DNA of 37,272 bases from positions 1 through 37,272 of the forward strand of contig DAONJL010000022.1 of assembly GCA_035405645.1 (NCBI GenBank), written 5' to 3'. The stretch's first letter is position 1. The number at the start of each line of letters is the position of its first letter. Position numbers and translations under genes: made by a program. Source of the DNA: DAONJL01 sp035405645 [NCBI: bacterium] (GTDB taxonomy: Bacteria > JAGOBX01 > DAONJL01). Under the pieces are notes generated by a model. The model saw only the letters and a program-made list of their open reading frames with translations, ran no database searches and was not told where the DNA came from. Positions 17,689-25,513 of this stretch are shown piece by piece.

Positions 17689-18747
17689 ATGAAAATAAAA
17701 CAATTTTATGGATTATGTAATGATGTAATGTTTAGATATGTTTTTGGTATGCCAAAACATAAAACAATATTAATAGCACTTTTAAATGCTGTATTAGATT
17801 TTAAAAAAAATAAAAAAATAAAAGATATAACAATATTAAATCCATTGAATTTAAAAGAAAAAATAGATGCTAAATTATCAATAGTAGATATAAAAGCAAC
17901 AGATGAAATAGGAAGACAATATAATATAGAAATGCAGGTAAATTCTGATGCTGATTATAAACAAAGGATATTATTTTATTTAGCAAAATTATTTGTTGAA
18001 CAATTAAAAGAAAGTGAAAAATATAATGAATTAAAAAAGACAATTTCAATTTCGTTTTTAGATTATACATTATTACCAGAAGAAAAAGATTTTCATAATA
18101 TTTATAGATTTAAAAACATAAAGTCAAATAAAGAATTTACAGATATAAAAGAAATACATATAATAGAATTAGGAAAATATAAACTGGATAAAAATAAGAA
18201 ATTTAAAAATGCATTAGAAAAATGGCTATATATCTTTAAGAAAGGTATTGAATATATAAACAAAACAGAGCAAATGCCTGGTGAACTAAAAAAAGAGGAG
18301 GGGATAGTTATGGCAGTAAAAGCAATGGAAGAAGCATTAGCAGATAGAATTGTCCGTGAGACAATGATAAGCAGGCAACGAGCAATCTGGGATGCACAGG
18401 CAAGATTACAAAATGCATTAAAAGAAGGTTTTGAAAAAGGTGAAAAAATCGGGATTCAAAAAGGCGAAAAAATCGGAATTCGAAAAGGCGAAAAAATCGG
18501 AATTCGAAAAGGCGAAAAAATCGGAATTCGAAAAGGTGAAAAAATCGGGATTCAAAAAGGTGAAAAAATCGGGATTCAAAAAGGTGAAAAAATCGGGATT
18601 CAAAAAGGTTTGATAAAAATTACTTTTAATATGCTAAAAAAAGGATATAATATTAAGGAAATCAAAGATGTTACTGGGCTATCAGAATCTCAAATTAAAA
18701 AATTAAAAAATAGAATTAATAAAAAGAAAAAAATTAAAACATTATGA
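17689..18747 (+). CDS. Rpn/PD-(D/E)XK nuclease family protein with GEKIGIQK repeats
   Basis: 352 residues, of the Rpn recombination-promoting nuclease/putative transposase group (PD-(D/E)XK family transposase, PF12784-like). The N-terminal nuclease fold (about 1-190) begins with the typical CNDVMFRYVFG and has D67 and E81-x-Q83 in the motif NIEMQ. A helical region (about 210-250) leads into seven tandem copies of an octapeptide GEKIGI(Q/R)K (about 251-306). The C-terminus (about 307-352) has a helix-turn-helix-like end, GYNIKEIKDVTGLSESQI. Family members are DNA endonucleases linked to RecA-independent gene transfer. The 3' half is duplicated immediately downstream. The stop overlaps the next ATG (ATGA at 18744-18747). 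Confidence 0.85.
   Translation: MKIKQFYGLCNDVMFRYVFGMPKHKTILIALLNAVLDFKKNKKIKDITILNPLNLKEKIDAKLSIVDIKATDEIGRQYNIEMQVNSDADYKQRILFYLAKLFVEQLKESEKYNELKKTISISFLDYTLLPEEKDFHNIYRFKNIKSNKEFTDIKEIHIIELGKYKLDKNKKFKNALEKWLYIFKKGIEYINKTEQMPGELKKEEGIVMAVKAMEEALADRIVRETMISRQRAIWDAQARLQNALKEGFEKGEKIGIQKGEKIGIRKGEKIGIRKGEKIGIRKGEKIGIQKGEKIGIQKGEKIGIQKGLIKITFNMLKKGYNIKEIKDVTGLSESQIKKLKNRINKKKKIKTL
18329..18720 (+). repeat. Tandem duplication, copy A (3' half of Rpn gene)
   Basis: This 392-bp segment is repeated at 18763-19130. Outside the 24-bp array I see no base difference between the copies. Copy A holds one more 24-bp unit, so the alignment offset changes from 434 to 410 across the array. Weaker similarity continues a few bases beyond 18720 with a 4-bp gap. 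Confidence 0.92.
18439..18606 (+). repeat. 24-bp minisatellite, 7 units
   Basis: There are seven head-to-tail 24-bp units of the type GGYGAAAAAATCGGRATTCR followed by AAAA, encoding GEKIGI(Q/R)K. Units 2-4 carry ggc, gga and cga (Arg), while units 1 and 5-7 carry ggt, ggg and caa (Gln). This grouping is what slippage or unequal crossover would leave. Confidence 0.95.
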
Positions 18748-18762
18748 ATACAAAATTGAAAA

Positions 18763-19130
18763 AAGAAGCATTAGCAGATAGAATTGTCCGTGAGACAATG
18801 ATAAGCAGGCAACGAGCAATCTGGGATGCACAGGCAAGATTACAAAATGCATTAAAAGAAGGTTTTGAAAAAGGTGAAAAAATCGGGATTCAAAAAGGTG
18901 AAAAAATCGGGATTCAAAAAGGCGAAAAAATCGGGATTCAAAAAGGCGAAAAAATCGGAATTCAAAAAGGCGAAAAAATCGGAATTCAAAAAGGCGAAAA
19001 AATCGGAATTCAAAAAGGTTTGATAAAAATTACTTTTAATATGCTAAAAAAAGGATATAATATTAAGGAAATCAAAGATGTTACTGGGCTATCAGAATCT
19101 CAAATTAAAAAATTAAAAAATAGAATTAAT
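18763..19130 (+). repeat. Tandem duplication, copy B
   Basis: 368 bp, matching 18329-18720 apart from the repeat-unit number (six against seven) and unit variants. About 42 bp of unmatched sequence (18721-18762) separates the copies. Confidence 0.92.
18873..19016 (+). repeat. 24-bp minisatellite, 6 units
   Basis: Six 24-bp units, all encoding GEKIGIQK. Units 1-2 have ggt/ggg, unit 3 ggc/ggg and units 4-6 ggc/gga. The order and composition differ from the array at 18439-18606, so the arrays changed after the duplication. Confidence 0.95.
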
Positions 19131-19159
19131 AGAAAAAAATTAAATGTAGGAGGAAGACA

Positions 19160-20365
19160 ATGTCTGAAAAAAATTTAATTGAAAAATTATGTATTAAAAA
19201 TGAGAAAAAAATAATTTTACTTATTATGGATGGCGTAGCAGGATTACCAATAAATGGCAAGACAGAATTAGAAGCAGCAAAAACACCTAATCTTGATGCA
19301 TTAGCAGAAAAATCAGAAGTAGGTTTAAGTCTGCCTATTTTACCAGGGATTACACCTGGTAGTGGACCAGGTCATTTAGGTGTTTTTGGTTATAATCCAC
19401 TTGATTATGAAATTGGTCGAGGTGTACTTGAAGCAGTTGGAATTGGAATGAAATTAGATAATAAATCATTAGCTGCTCGCTGTAATTTTTGCACTATTGA
19501 TAAAAATAAAATAATTACCGACCGCCGGGCAGGTAGAATTCCAACTGAAAAAAATATTGAACTATGTAAAAAATTAAAAGAAAATATAAAAATGATTGAA
19601 GATGTTGAAGTAATTATAGAAGCAGGAAAAGAGCATAGATTTGTAGTTGTCTTTCGTGGTGAAGGATTAGAAGAACCAATTTCAGATGCTGACCCACAAA
19701 AAGAAGGGTTATCTTATTTATATTCAAAAGCATTAGCACCAGCAGCAGAAAAATCAGCAAGAATAGTAAATAAATTTTTAGATAAAGTAATAGAAGTATT
19801 AAAAGATGAACATCCTGCAAACGCTGCTTTATTACGAGGTGCTGCAAAAACACCTGATATTCCATCAATGGAAAAAAGATTTAAATTAAAAGCAGCAGCA
19901 ATTGCTGTTTATCCAATGTATCGTGGTCTTGCTTCATTAGTTGGTATGGAATTATTAGATGCAGGACAAACAATAAAAGATGAAATTGAAACTTTAAAAA
20001 AACACTATAATGATTATGATTTCTTTTTTATTCATATTAAAAAGACTGATTCTTATGGTGAAGATGGTAATTTTGATAATAAGATTCATATAATTGAAGA
20101 AGTAGATGAACTTATGCCTGAAATACTTAAATTAAATCCTGATGTATTATGTATAACAGCTGACCATTCAACACCTTGCTTATTAAAAGCACATTCCTGG
20201 CATCCTGTTCCATTATTAATTTATTCTCCTTTTGTTCGTCCATCTGGTATAAAAGGTTTTAATGAAAAAGAATGTGCAAAAGGTAATTTAGGAATTATTG
20301 AATCAAAATACATAATAAATTTATTACTTGCAAATGCATTAAAATTAAATAAATATGGTGCATAA
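19160..20365 (+). CDS. apgM: 2,3-bisphosphoglycerate-independent phosphoglycerate mutase, archaeal type
   Basis: 401 residues. It interconverts 3- and 2-phosphoglycerate in glycolysis and gluconeogenesis in the cytoplasm. It belongs to the alkaline-phosphatase superfamily. The N-terminal metal motif is IMDGVAG (D24), the catalytic serine is probably S68 in TPGSGPGHLGVFGY, and late metal ligands lie in TADHSTP and HSWHPVP. The length of about 400 and the motif order fit the ApgM branch, not the 510-residue GpmI. A strong AGGAGG lies just before the ATG. The site also lies inside the reading frame of the upstream Rpn fragment, so ribosomes reading that fragment could affect initiation here. Confidence 0.92.
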   Translation: MSEKNLIEKLCIKNEKKIILLIMDGVAGLPINGKTELEAAKTPNLDALAEKSEVGLSLPILPGITPGSGPGHLGVFGYNPLDYEIGRGVLEAVGIGMKLDNKSLAARCNFCTIDKNKIITDRRAGRIPTEKNIELCKKLKENIKMIEDVEVIIEAGKEHRFVVVFRGEGLEEPISDADPQKEGLSYLYSKALAPAAEKSARIVNKFLDKVIEVLKDEHPANAALLRGAAKTPDIPSMEKRFKLKAAAIAVYPMYRGLASLVGMELLDAGQTIKDEIETLKKHYNDYDFFFIHIKKTDSYGEDGNFDNKIHIIEEVDELMPEILKLNPDVLCITADHSTPCLLKAHSWHPVPLLIYSPFVRPSGIKGFNEKECAKGNLGIIESKYIINLLLANALKLNKYGA

Positions 20366-20393
20366 ATTAGCAATTCAAAATCGAGAGTGAAAT

Positions 20394-21503
20394 ATGGAAG
20401 AAAAAAAATTTAAAATTTTAGTTATTGATGATAATGAAGATAATATTTTTACAATAAAAACAGTATTAAAACGAGAAAATTATGATGTAATTTCAGCAAC
20501 GCGTGGTTTAGCAGGAATAGAGTTAGCAAAAAAAGAAATGCCAGATGTAATTATACTTGATATTATGATGCCAGAAATTGATGGTTTTGAAATTTGCAAA
20601 ATGCTAAAAGCAGATGAAAAAACAAAAAAAATTCCAGTTATGTTTCTTTCATCAAAATTTCAAGATATTAAAAGTAAAGTCAAAGGTCTTGATTTAGGTG
20701 CTGATGATTATTTAATTAAACCTTTTGATAATTTAGAATTACTTGCACGCTTGCGGGTTTTAATTCGATTAAAAACAGCACTTGAAGAAGTTGAACAAAA
20801 AAATAGATATTATCTTGAAATGCTTGGTTTTATTTCACACGAAATAAAAAATCCATTAACTTCAATTATTGGCGTAACTGAAACTTTTAAATCATTATAT
20901 AAAAATGATATTTCAGAAGAACAACGAAGATTATTAGAAATACAGGATAAAAATACTGAATATTTAAAATCAATGATTGAGATGTATTTAAATTTATCAA
21001 AAATAGAAAGAGGAGAAATAGAAATAATTATTTTACCTGTAATGTTGATGGATGATATAATAAATCCAATAATTGAACGATTTAATTATTCTATTGAAAA
21101 AGAAAAGAGAAAAATTATTTTAAATACAGCGGGTTTTGAAAAGCAAAAAGATTTAATTGTTAAGACAGACAAAAATATTATTGATATTGTTTTTTCTAAT
21201 CTTATAAATAATGCAATTAAATATAGTTTAAATAATTCTAATATTGAAATTAACATCACAAAAAGAGAAGAAGATATTTTAATAGAAGTAAAAAATTATG
21301 GTGAAGGCTTGACATCAGATGATATAAGCAAATTGTTTAAAAGATTTTCACGAATCAGGACAGCGAGCACAAAAAAAATAAAAGGCACTGGTCTTGGGTT
21401 ATTCAATTCAAAATATCTAATAGAAAAATTACAAGGAAAAATCTGGTGTGAAAGTGAATATGGCAAATGGGTAAAATTCTCTTTTACTTTCCCATATAAA
21501 TAA
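20394..21503 (+). CDS. Response-regulator/histidine-kinase hybrid (REC-HisKA-HATPase)
   Basis: 369 residues, soluble. Residues about 6-122 form a receiver domain with acidic residues D12/D13, phosphoacceptor D56 (ILDIMMP) and K109 (KPF). A short helix (about 126-142) leads to a HisKA dimerisation domain with H149 in FISHEIKNP. A HATPase_c domain fills about 230-369, with N-box NLINNAIKYS and G2-box GTGLGLF. The G1 box reads NYGEGL in place of the usual DxGxG. The receiver lies before the kinase, so phosphorylation of D56 by another kinase may control this one. No sensor, membrane segment or DNA-binding partner is encoded next to it. The NfeD gene starts 2 bp after the stop. Confidence 0.9.
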   Translation: MEEKKFKILVIDDNEDNIFTIKTVLKRENYDVISATRGLAGIELAKKEMPDVIILDIMMPEIDGFEICKMLKADEKTKKIPVMFLSSKFQDIKSKVKGLDLGADDYLIKPFDNLELLARLRVLIRLKTALEEVEQKNRYYLEMLGFISHEIKNPLTSIIGVTETFKSLYKNDISEEQRRLLEIQDKNTEYLKSMIEMYLNLSKIERGEIEIIILPVMLMDDIINPIIERFNYSIEKEKRKIILNTAGFEKQKDLIVKTDKNIIDIVFSNLINNAIKYSLNNSNIEINITKREEDILIEVKNYGEGLTSDDISKLFKRFSRIRTASTKKIKGTGLGLFNSKYLIEKLQGKIWCESEYGKWVKFSFTFPYK

Positions 21504-21505
21504 AA

Positions 21506-22792
21506 ATGAATAAAAAATTTTTCTTAATTCTTTTGATATGTAGTTCTATTATTAGTTTAATAACTTCATCAGAATTAAAAAAGGAATTCGCTTATTATAC
21601 AATCTTAAATGATGTAATAAATCCAGTAACAGTAAATTACTTAATTAATCTTATTGAAAAATCAGAAAATGATGGAGCACAATTTTTAATAATTCAATTA
21701 GATACACCAGGTGGACTTGTAGATTCCACACGAATTTTAATAAAAAAAATGTTATCAACAAAAATACCAATAATAATATATGTAGCACCATCAGGAGCAC
21801 ATGCAGCATCAGCAGGCACATTTATTTTACAGGCTGCTGATATTGCAGCAATGGCGCCAAATACACAATTAGGCGCTGCGCATCCGGTTGTGCCAAATCA
21901 AAAAATAGATGAAATTACAATGGAAAAAATTACTAATGATTTAATAACATACATTAAAAATTTAGCACAAAAAAATAATCGAAATGATTCCTGGGTTATT
22001 GAAGCAGTAAAAGAAAGTAAAACAATTACAGAAAAAGAAGCACTTGAATTAAATGTAATTAATTTAATTGCGGTTGATATAAATGATTTAATAAAACAAT
22101 TAAATAACCGTGAGATAAAAAATAAAAATATAATTTTAAAAACAGATAATATAGAAGTTAAAGAAATTAAAATGAATTTAAAAGACGCATTTTTAAGCCT
22201 TCTTGCAAATCCAAATGTTGCTTATATTCTTTTAACTATTGGAATTTATGGAATAATTTATGAATTTGCTACACCAGGTTTTGGTTTTGCTGGTATAACT
22301 GGTATTATTTGTTTATTACTTGCATTTGCTGCTTTGCAATTCTTTCCTTTAAATTTAATTGGTCTATTATTTATTATTCTTGGTGCTATTTTATTTCTTC
22401 TCGAAATTAAATTTTCTTCTTCTGGATTATTTATCATTGGTGCAATTATTTCTATCATTTTAGGTTCGCTTATGTTAATAAATGTAAATCGAGAAATAGC
22501 TCCTTATATGGTTCCATCATATAGTGTGATTTTTGGAACAGTTGCTGCTCTTTCTTTTATTGCTATTATTTTAATTTTCCTTGTTTCAAAATCATTAAAA
22601 TTAAAACCACAAATTGGAGATAATTTTTTAATCGGTAAAATAGGTAGAACAACAACAGACTTAAATCCAGAAGGTTTTGTTATTATATTTGGCGAACGAT
22701 GGCGAGCTAAAGCAAATGAATTTATACCAAAAGATGCACAAGTAAAGATTATTGAAATTAAAGATAATCTAATGTTTGTTGAAAAAATCTAA
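21506..22792 (+). CDS. NfeD-type membrane-bound serine protease (ClpP-like)
   Basis: 428 residues, the long NfeD/STOPP form. A signal peptide (1-21) precedes a ClpP/crotonase-like protease domain (about 30-205) with DTPGGLVDST, catalytic S102 in HAASAGTFI and a probable Lys general base in VKESKTI. Several membrane helices (about 235-365) follow, and the protein ends in an NfeD OB-fold domain (about 370-428). In well-studied relatives the protease cuts the hydrophobic tail of a stomatin partner to control membrane quality. No stomatin gene lies in the window. It begins 2 bp after the kinase gene without a visible Shine-Dalgarno site, so translation is probably coupled. Confidence 0.9.
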   Translation: MNKKFFLILLICSSIISLITSSELKKEFAYYTILNDVINPVTVNYLINLIEKSENDGAQFLIIQLDTPGGLVDSTRILIKKMLSTKIPIIIYVAPSGAHAASAGTFILQAADIAAMAPNTQLGAAHPVVPNQKIDEITMEKITNDLITYIKNLAQKNNRNDSWVIEAVKESKTITEKEALELNVINLIAVDINDLIKQLNNREIKNKNIILKTDNIEVKEIKMNLKDAFLSLLANPNVAYILLTIGIYGIIYEFATPGFGFAGITGIICLLLAFAALQFFPLNLIGLLFIILGAILFLLEIKFSSSGLFIIGAIISIILGSLMLINVNREIAPYMVPSYSVIFGTVAALSFIAIILIFLVSKSLKLKPQIGDNFLIGKIGRTTTDLNPEGFVIIFGERWRAKANEFIPKDAQVKIIEIKDNLMFVEKI

Positions 22793-22814
22793 CTGAAAGG
22801 AAATTTTAATAATT

Positions 22815-23492
22815 ATGTTATTATCAGTTATTATTCCTGTTTTTAATGAAAAAAATACTATCCGCGAAATAATTACCAGAGTTCAAAATGTAAAACTTGA
22901 TAAAGAAATTATTATTATTGATGATTATTCAACTGATGGAACAAGAGAAATATTAAGAGAAATAAATGATAATAATATAAAAATTTTTTATCATGAAAAA
23001 AATCAAGGAAAAGGCGCAGCAGTAAAAACAGGAATTAAAGAAGCAAAAGGTGATTATATTATAATTCAGGATGCTGATTTAGAATATGACCCTGAAGATT
23101 ATTTTGTATTATTAGAACCAGTAAAAAAATTTAATGCTGATGTTGTATATGGTTCACGCTTTAAAGGTAATACTCGTGTTATGCTTTTCTGGCATTTTTT
23201 AGGTAATAAATTTCTTTCTTTTATTACTAATCTCTTATATAATACAACTTTAACTGATATGGAAACATGTTACAAATTATTTAAAAGAGAAGTAATTCAG
23301 AGTATAAATATTAAAGCAAATAGATTTGATTTTGAACCAGAAATCACAGCAAAAATATTAAAAAGAAAATATAAAATTTTTGAAGTTCCTATTTCTTATA
23401 ATGGCAGAGATTATACAGAAGGTAAAAAAATTACATGGCGCGATGGAATAACAGCATTATATATTTTAATCAAATATAAAATCTTCGATTAA
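22815..23492 (+). CDS. GT2-family glycosyltransferase (polyprenyl-phosphate sugar synthase-like)
   Basis: 225 residues. The GT-A fold starts with [13 protein letters not shown] and has the nucleotide-binding [11 protein letters not shown], then the metal motif [11 protein letters not shown]. The late [17 protein letters not shown] motif is typical of dolichyl-phosphate mannose synthase-like enzymes, which charge a polyprenyl phosphate with a hexose at the inner membrane. There is no C-terminal membrane pair, so it should be peripheral. AAAGGA lies upstream of the ATG. Donor sugar unknown. Confidence 0.88.
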   Translation: MLLSVIIPVFNEKNTIREIITRVQNVKLDKEIIIIDDYSTDGTREILREINDNNIKIFYHEKNQGKGAAVKTGIKEAKGDYIIIQDADLEYDPEDYFVLLEPVKKFNADVVYGSRFKGNTRVMLFWHFLGNKFLSFITNLLYNTTLTDMETCYKLFKREVIQSINIKANRFDFEPEITAKILKRKYKIFEVPISYNGRDYTEGKKITWRDGITALYILIKYKIFD

Positions 23493-23510
23493 AAGAAGGG
23501 GGTTCTATTT

Positions 23511-24527
23511 ATGAATTTCAATCAATTTATCCGTGAACGAATAAAAAAATGTAAAAGTGAAAACAATGGAAAAAGCAAATCATTAGTTTTTCCAGAAGGT
23601 TATGATGTTCGCACACTTGAAGCAATTTCAAAAATAGAAAAAGAAGGCTTTACTGAAAAAATAATTGTATTAGGTGAGAAAGATAAAATATTAAGTGATT
23701 GCAAAGTAAATAATATTAATTTAAAAAATGTTGAAATTAGAGATAATAAAAAAGATAATATTCAAGAATACGCACATAAATTATATGAAATAAGAAAACA
23801 TAAAGGAATGACAGAAGCCGAAGCAGAAAACACTATAAAAAATGAATTATATTATGGCGCAATGCTTGTCCGAGAAAATATTGTTGATGGTATGGTCGGT
23901 GGGGCAATGAATACAACAGCAAATGTATTACGTGCTGCAATACAGATAATTGGCACTGCACAAGGAATAAAAACAGTTTCAAGTAGTTTTATGATGATTG
24001 TTAAAGACCATTCTTTTGGTGCTAATGGTAAATTGTTCTTTTCGGATGCAGCAGTAGTGCCAGACCCTACGCCAGAACAATTGGCTGATATAACAATAGC
24101 ATCAGCAACTTTATGGAAAAAATTAACAGGTGAAGAACCAATTGTTGCTTTATTAAGTTTCTCTACAAAAGGTTCTGCTTCACATCCTATGGTCGATAAA
24201 ATAATTCAAACTTATAAAATATTAACTCAACGAAATGTTAATTTTAAATTTGATGGTGAATTACAAGCAGATGCCGCATTAGTTAAAAAAGTAGCAGAAC
24301 AAAAAGCACCAAATAGTGTTGTTGGTGGTTTTGCAAATGTCTTAATTTTTCCAGATTTAAATGCTGGTAATATTTCATATAAATTAGTTCAACGGCTCGG
24401 TGGCGCTGAAGCGTATGGCCCTTTATTACAAGGTTTAGCAAAACCAGTTAACGATTTATCGCGCGGCTGTTCTTCTGATGATATTGTTAATGTTGCTGCT
24501 ATTACTGTTTTAGAATGTTTTGAATAA
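23511..24527 (+). CDS. pta: Phosphate acetyltransferase
   Basis: 338 residues, a single PTA_PTB domain of the short type. It converts acetyl-CoA and phosphate to acetyl phosphate and CoA, the first step of the acetate and ATP-yielding pathway. Recognisable motifs are SLVFPEGYDVRTLEA at the start, VDGMVGGAMNTTANVLRA in the middle, then DAAVVPDPTPEQLADIT, STKGSASHP, ELQADAAL and NVLIFPDLNAGNI. The length is usual for Pta and longer than phosphate butyryltransferase. A G-rich Shine-Dalgarno site (AAGGGGG) precedes the ATG. No acetate kinase gene lies next to it in the window. Confidence 0.92.
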   Translation: MNFNQFIRERIKKCKSENNGKSKSLVFPEGYDVRTLEAISKIEKEGFTEKIIVLGEKDKILSDCKVNNINLKNVEIRDNKKDNIQEYAHKLYEIRKHKGMTEAEAENTIKNELYYGAMLVRENIVDGMVGGAMNTTANVLRAAIQIIGTAQGIKTVSSSFMMIVKDHSFGANGKLFFSDAAVVPDPTPEQLADITIASATLWKKLTGEEPIVALLSFSTKGSASHPMVDKIIQTYKILTQRNVNFKFDGELQADAALVKKVAEQKAPNSVVGGFANVLIFPDLNAGNISYKLVQRLGGAEAYGPLLQGLAKPVNDLSRGCSSDDIVNVAAITVLECFE

Positions 24528-24551
24528 ATTAAATTACCCCATTTTTTTTCT

Positions 24552-24571
24552 TGAAAATTTTTTAATTTTCA
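24552..24571 (+). terminator. AT-only hairpin after pta
   Basis: TGAAAATT (24552-24559) and AATTTTCA (24564-24571) can form an 8-bp stem with a 4-nt loop. No T-run follows, so termination would be weak. It lies in the 90-bp gap between pta and the cyclophilin gene. Confidence 0.3.
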
Positions 24572-24617
24572 TATAAATATATGTTCGAAAATTTTATTGT
24601 TATTTAAGGAGGTAAAA

Positions 24618-25397
24618 ATGAAAAAAATTTTTTATTTATTAGTTTGTATATTTTTGTGTGTTAATTTTTTATCAGCGATAAATTACATTACATTAAAAGA
24701 TGGCACAGTAATATCAGGTAAAGCAATAAAACGCGGAAATATTATAACAGTAACTGGAAATCAAGGAATATTTCAATTTCCAGAAACAGAAATATCAGAA
24801 ATAAAAGGTGAAATAGAGGTTTTAAAAAATACAAAAGATGCATTAAATGAAATAGTAAATGATACATCATTACAGAAAAATGCAATACAAACAAATGATA
24901 CAAACACAACACAAAATGAAACAAATGTAGTAGTAATAGAGACAAAATTTGGAATTATTGAAATAGAATTATTCGAAGACATAGCACCAAAACATAGTGC
25001 GAATTTTAAAAAATTAGTAAAAGAAGGTTTTTACAATAAATTATTATTTCATCGAGTAATACCAAATTTTGTTATACAGGGTGGCGACCCTAAAGGTGAT
25101 GGCACAGGTGGACCAGGTTATACAATCGAAGCAGAAATATCAGATAAAGTAAAACATCAAAGAGGAACAGTAGCAGCAGCAAGAACAGGCGATGCAATAA
25201 ATCCACAACGCCGTTCAAGTGGTAGTCAATTTTATATTTGCGTAGCACCACAACCTGCGCTTGATGGTAAATATACTATTTTTGGCAAAGTAATAAAAGG
25301 AATGGATGTAGTAGATAAAATTGCTAATGTAGCAAGAGATAGAAATGATAAACCATTAGAACCAATAAAAATGGAACAGGTATATTTAAAGAAATAA
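24618..25397 (+). CDS. Secreted cyclophilin-type peptidyl-prolyl isomerase
   Basis: 259 residues. The start is ATG 24618, with AAGGAGG (24606-24612) 5 nt before it; an upstream in-frame TTG at 24597 would lack this. A signal peptide (about 1-20) suggests a periplasmic location. Residues about 22-65 form a small beta-rich domain ([15 protein letters not shown]), then a Thr/Asn-rich linker (about 75-105). The cyclophilin domain (about 107-259) has [15 protein letters not shown] with the catalytic Arg, [14 protein letters not shown] and [11 protein letters not shown]. It should speed proline isomerisation in folding of exported proteins. The N-terminal extension is not part of classical PpiA. 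Confidence 0.9.
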   Translation: MKKIFYLLVCIFLCVNFLSAINYITLKDGTVISGKAIKRGNIITVTGNQGIFQFPETEISEIKGEIEVLKNTKDALNEIVNDTSLQKNAIQTNDTNTTQNETNVVVIETKFGIIEIELFEDIAPKHSANFKKLVKEGFYNKLLFHRVIPNFVIQGGDPKGDGTGGPGYTIEAEISDKVKHQRGTVAAARTGDAINPQRRSSGSQFYICVAPQPALDGKYTIFGKVIKGMDVVDKIANVARDRNDKPLEPIKMEQVYLKK

Positions 25398-25403
25398 ATT
25401 AAT

Positions 25404-25477
25404 GGGTGCGTAGCTCAGATGGTTAGAGTACTACCTTGACATGGTAGGGGTCACAGGTTCGATTCCTGTCGCACCCA
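25404..25477 (+). tRNA. tRNA-Val (anticodon GAC)
   Basis: A 74-nt cloverleaf. The acceptor stem is GGGTGCG/CGCACCC, the D stem GCTC/GAGT, the anticodon stem CTACC/GGTAG with loop TTGACAT, and the T stem ACAGG/CCTGT with loop TTCGATT. The discriminator base is A. The GAC anticodon reads GUU and GUC. The CCA end is not encoded and must be added. It lies 6 bp after the cyclophilin gene, so it is probably cotranscribed; a T-run follows at once. Confidence 0.97.
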
Positions 25478-25513
25478 TTTTTTTATTTAAAAATTTTTAT
25501 AAAAGGACAAACA

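Larger units (their letters stand above)
18744..19178 (+). pseudogene. Duplicated C-terminal fragment of Rpn protein
   Basis: 144 residues, open but lacking the whole nuclease domain. After MNTKLKK it repeats the Rpn C-terminal half (EALADRIVRETM... through GLSESQIKKLKNRIN) with six GEKIGIQK units. It then runs on into the downstream ribosome-binding site, ending 19 nt inside apgM. No Shine-Dalgarno site precedes its ATG; it would depend on coupling through the ATGA overlap with the full Rpn gene. It is best read as a gene fragment from a tandem duplication. It might still be made as a separate repeat-plus-helix protein that interacts with the full-length one. Confidence 0.75.

Noticed and set aside
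18431-18613. Alternative frames through the 24-bp array giving repetitive Lys/Phe proteins on both strands
   Set aside because: They are by-products of a 24-bp repeat, which stays open in several frames. Only the GEKIGIQK frame continues into conserved flanks.
18439-19016. Possible CRISPR array
   Set aside because: The units are directly adjacent 24-mers with no spacers and lie in frame within a protein-coding gene.
25478-25513. T-run after the tRNA as a strong terminator
   Set aside because: No hairpin other than the tRNA itself precedes it, and AT-rich gaps throughout the window have similar T-runs.
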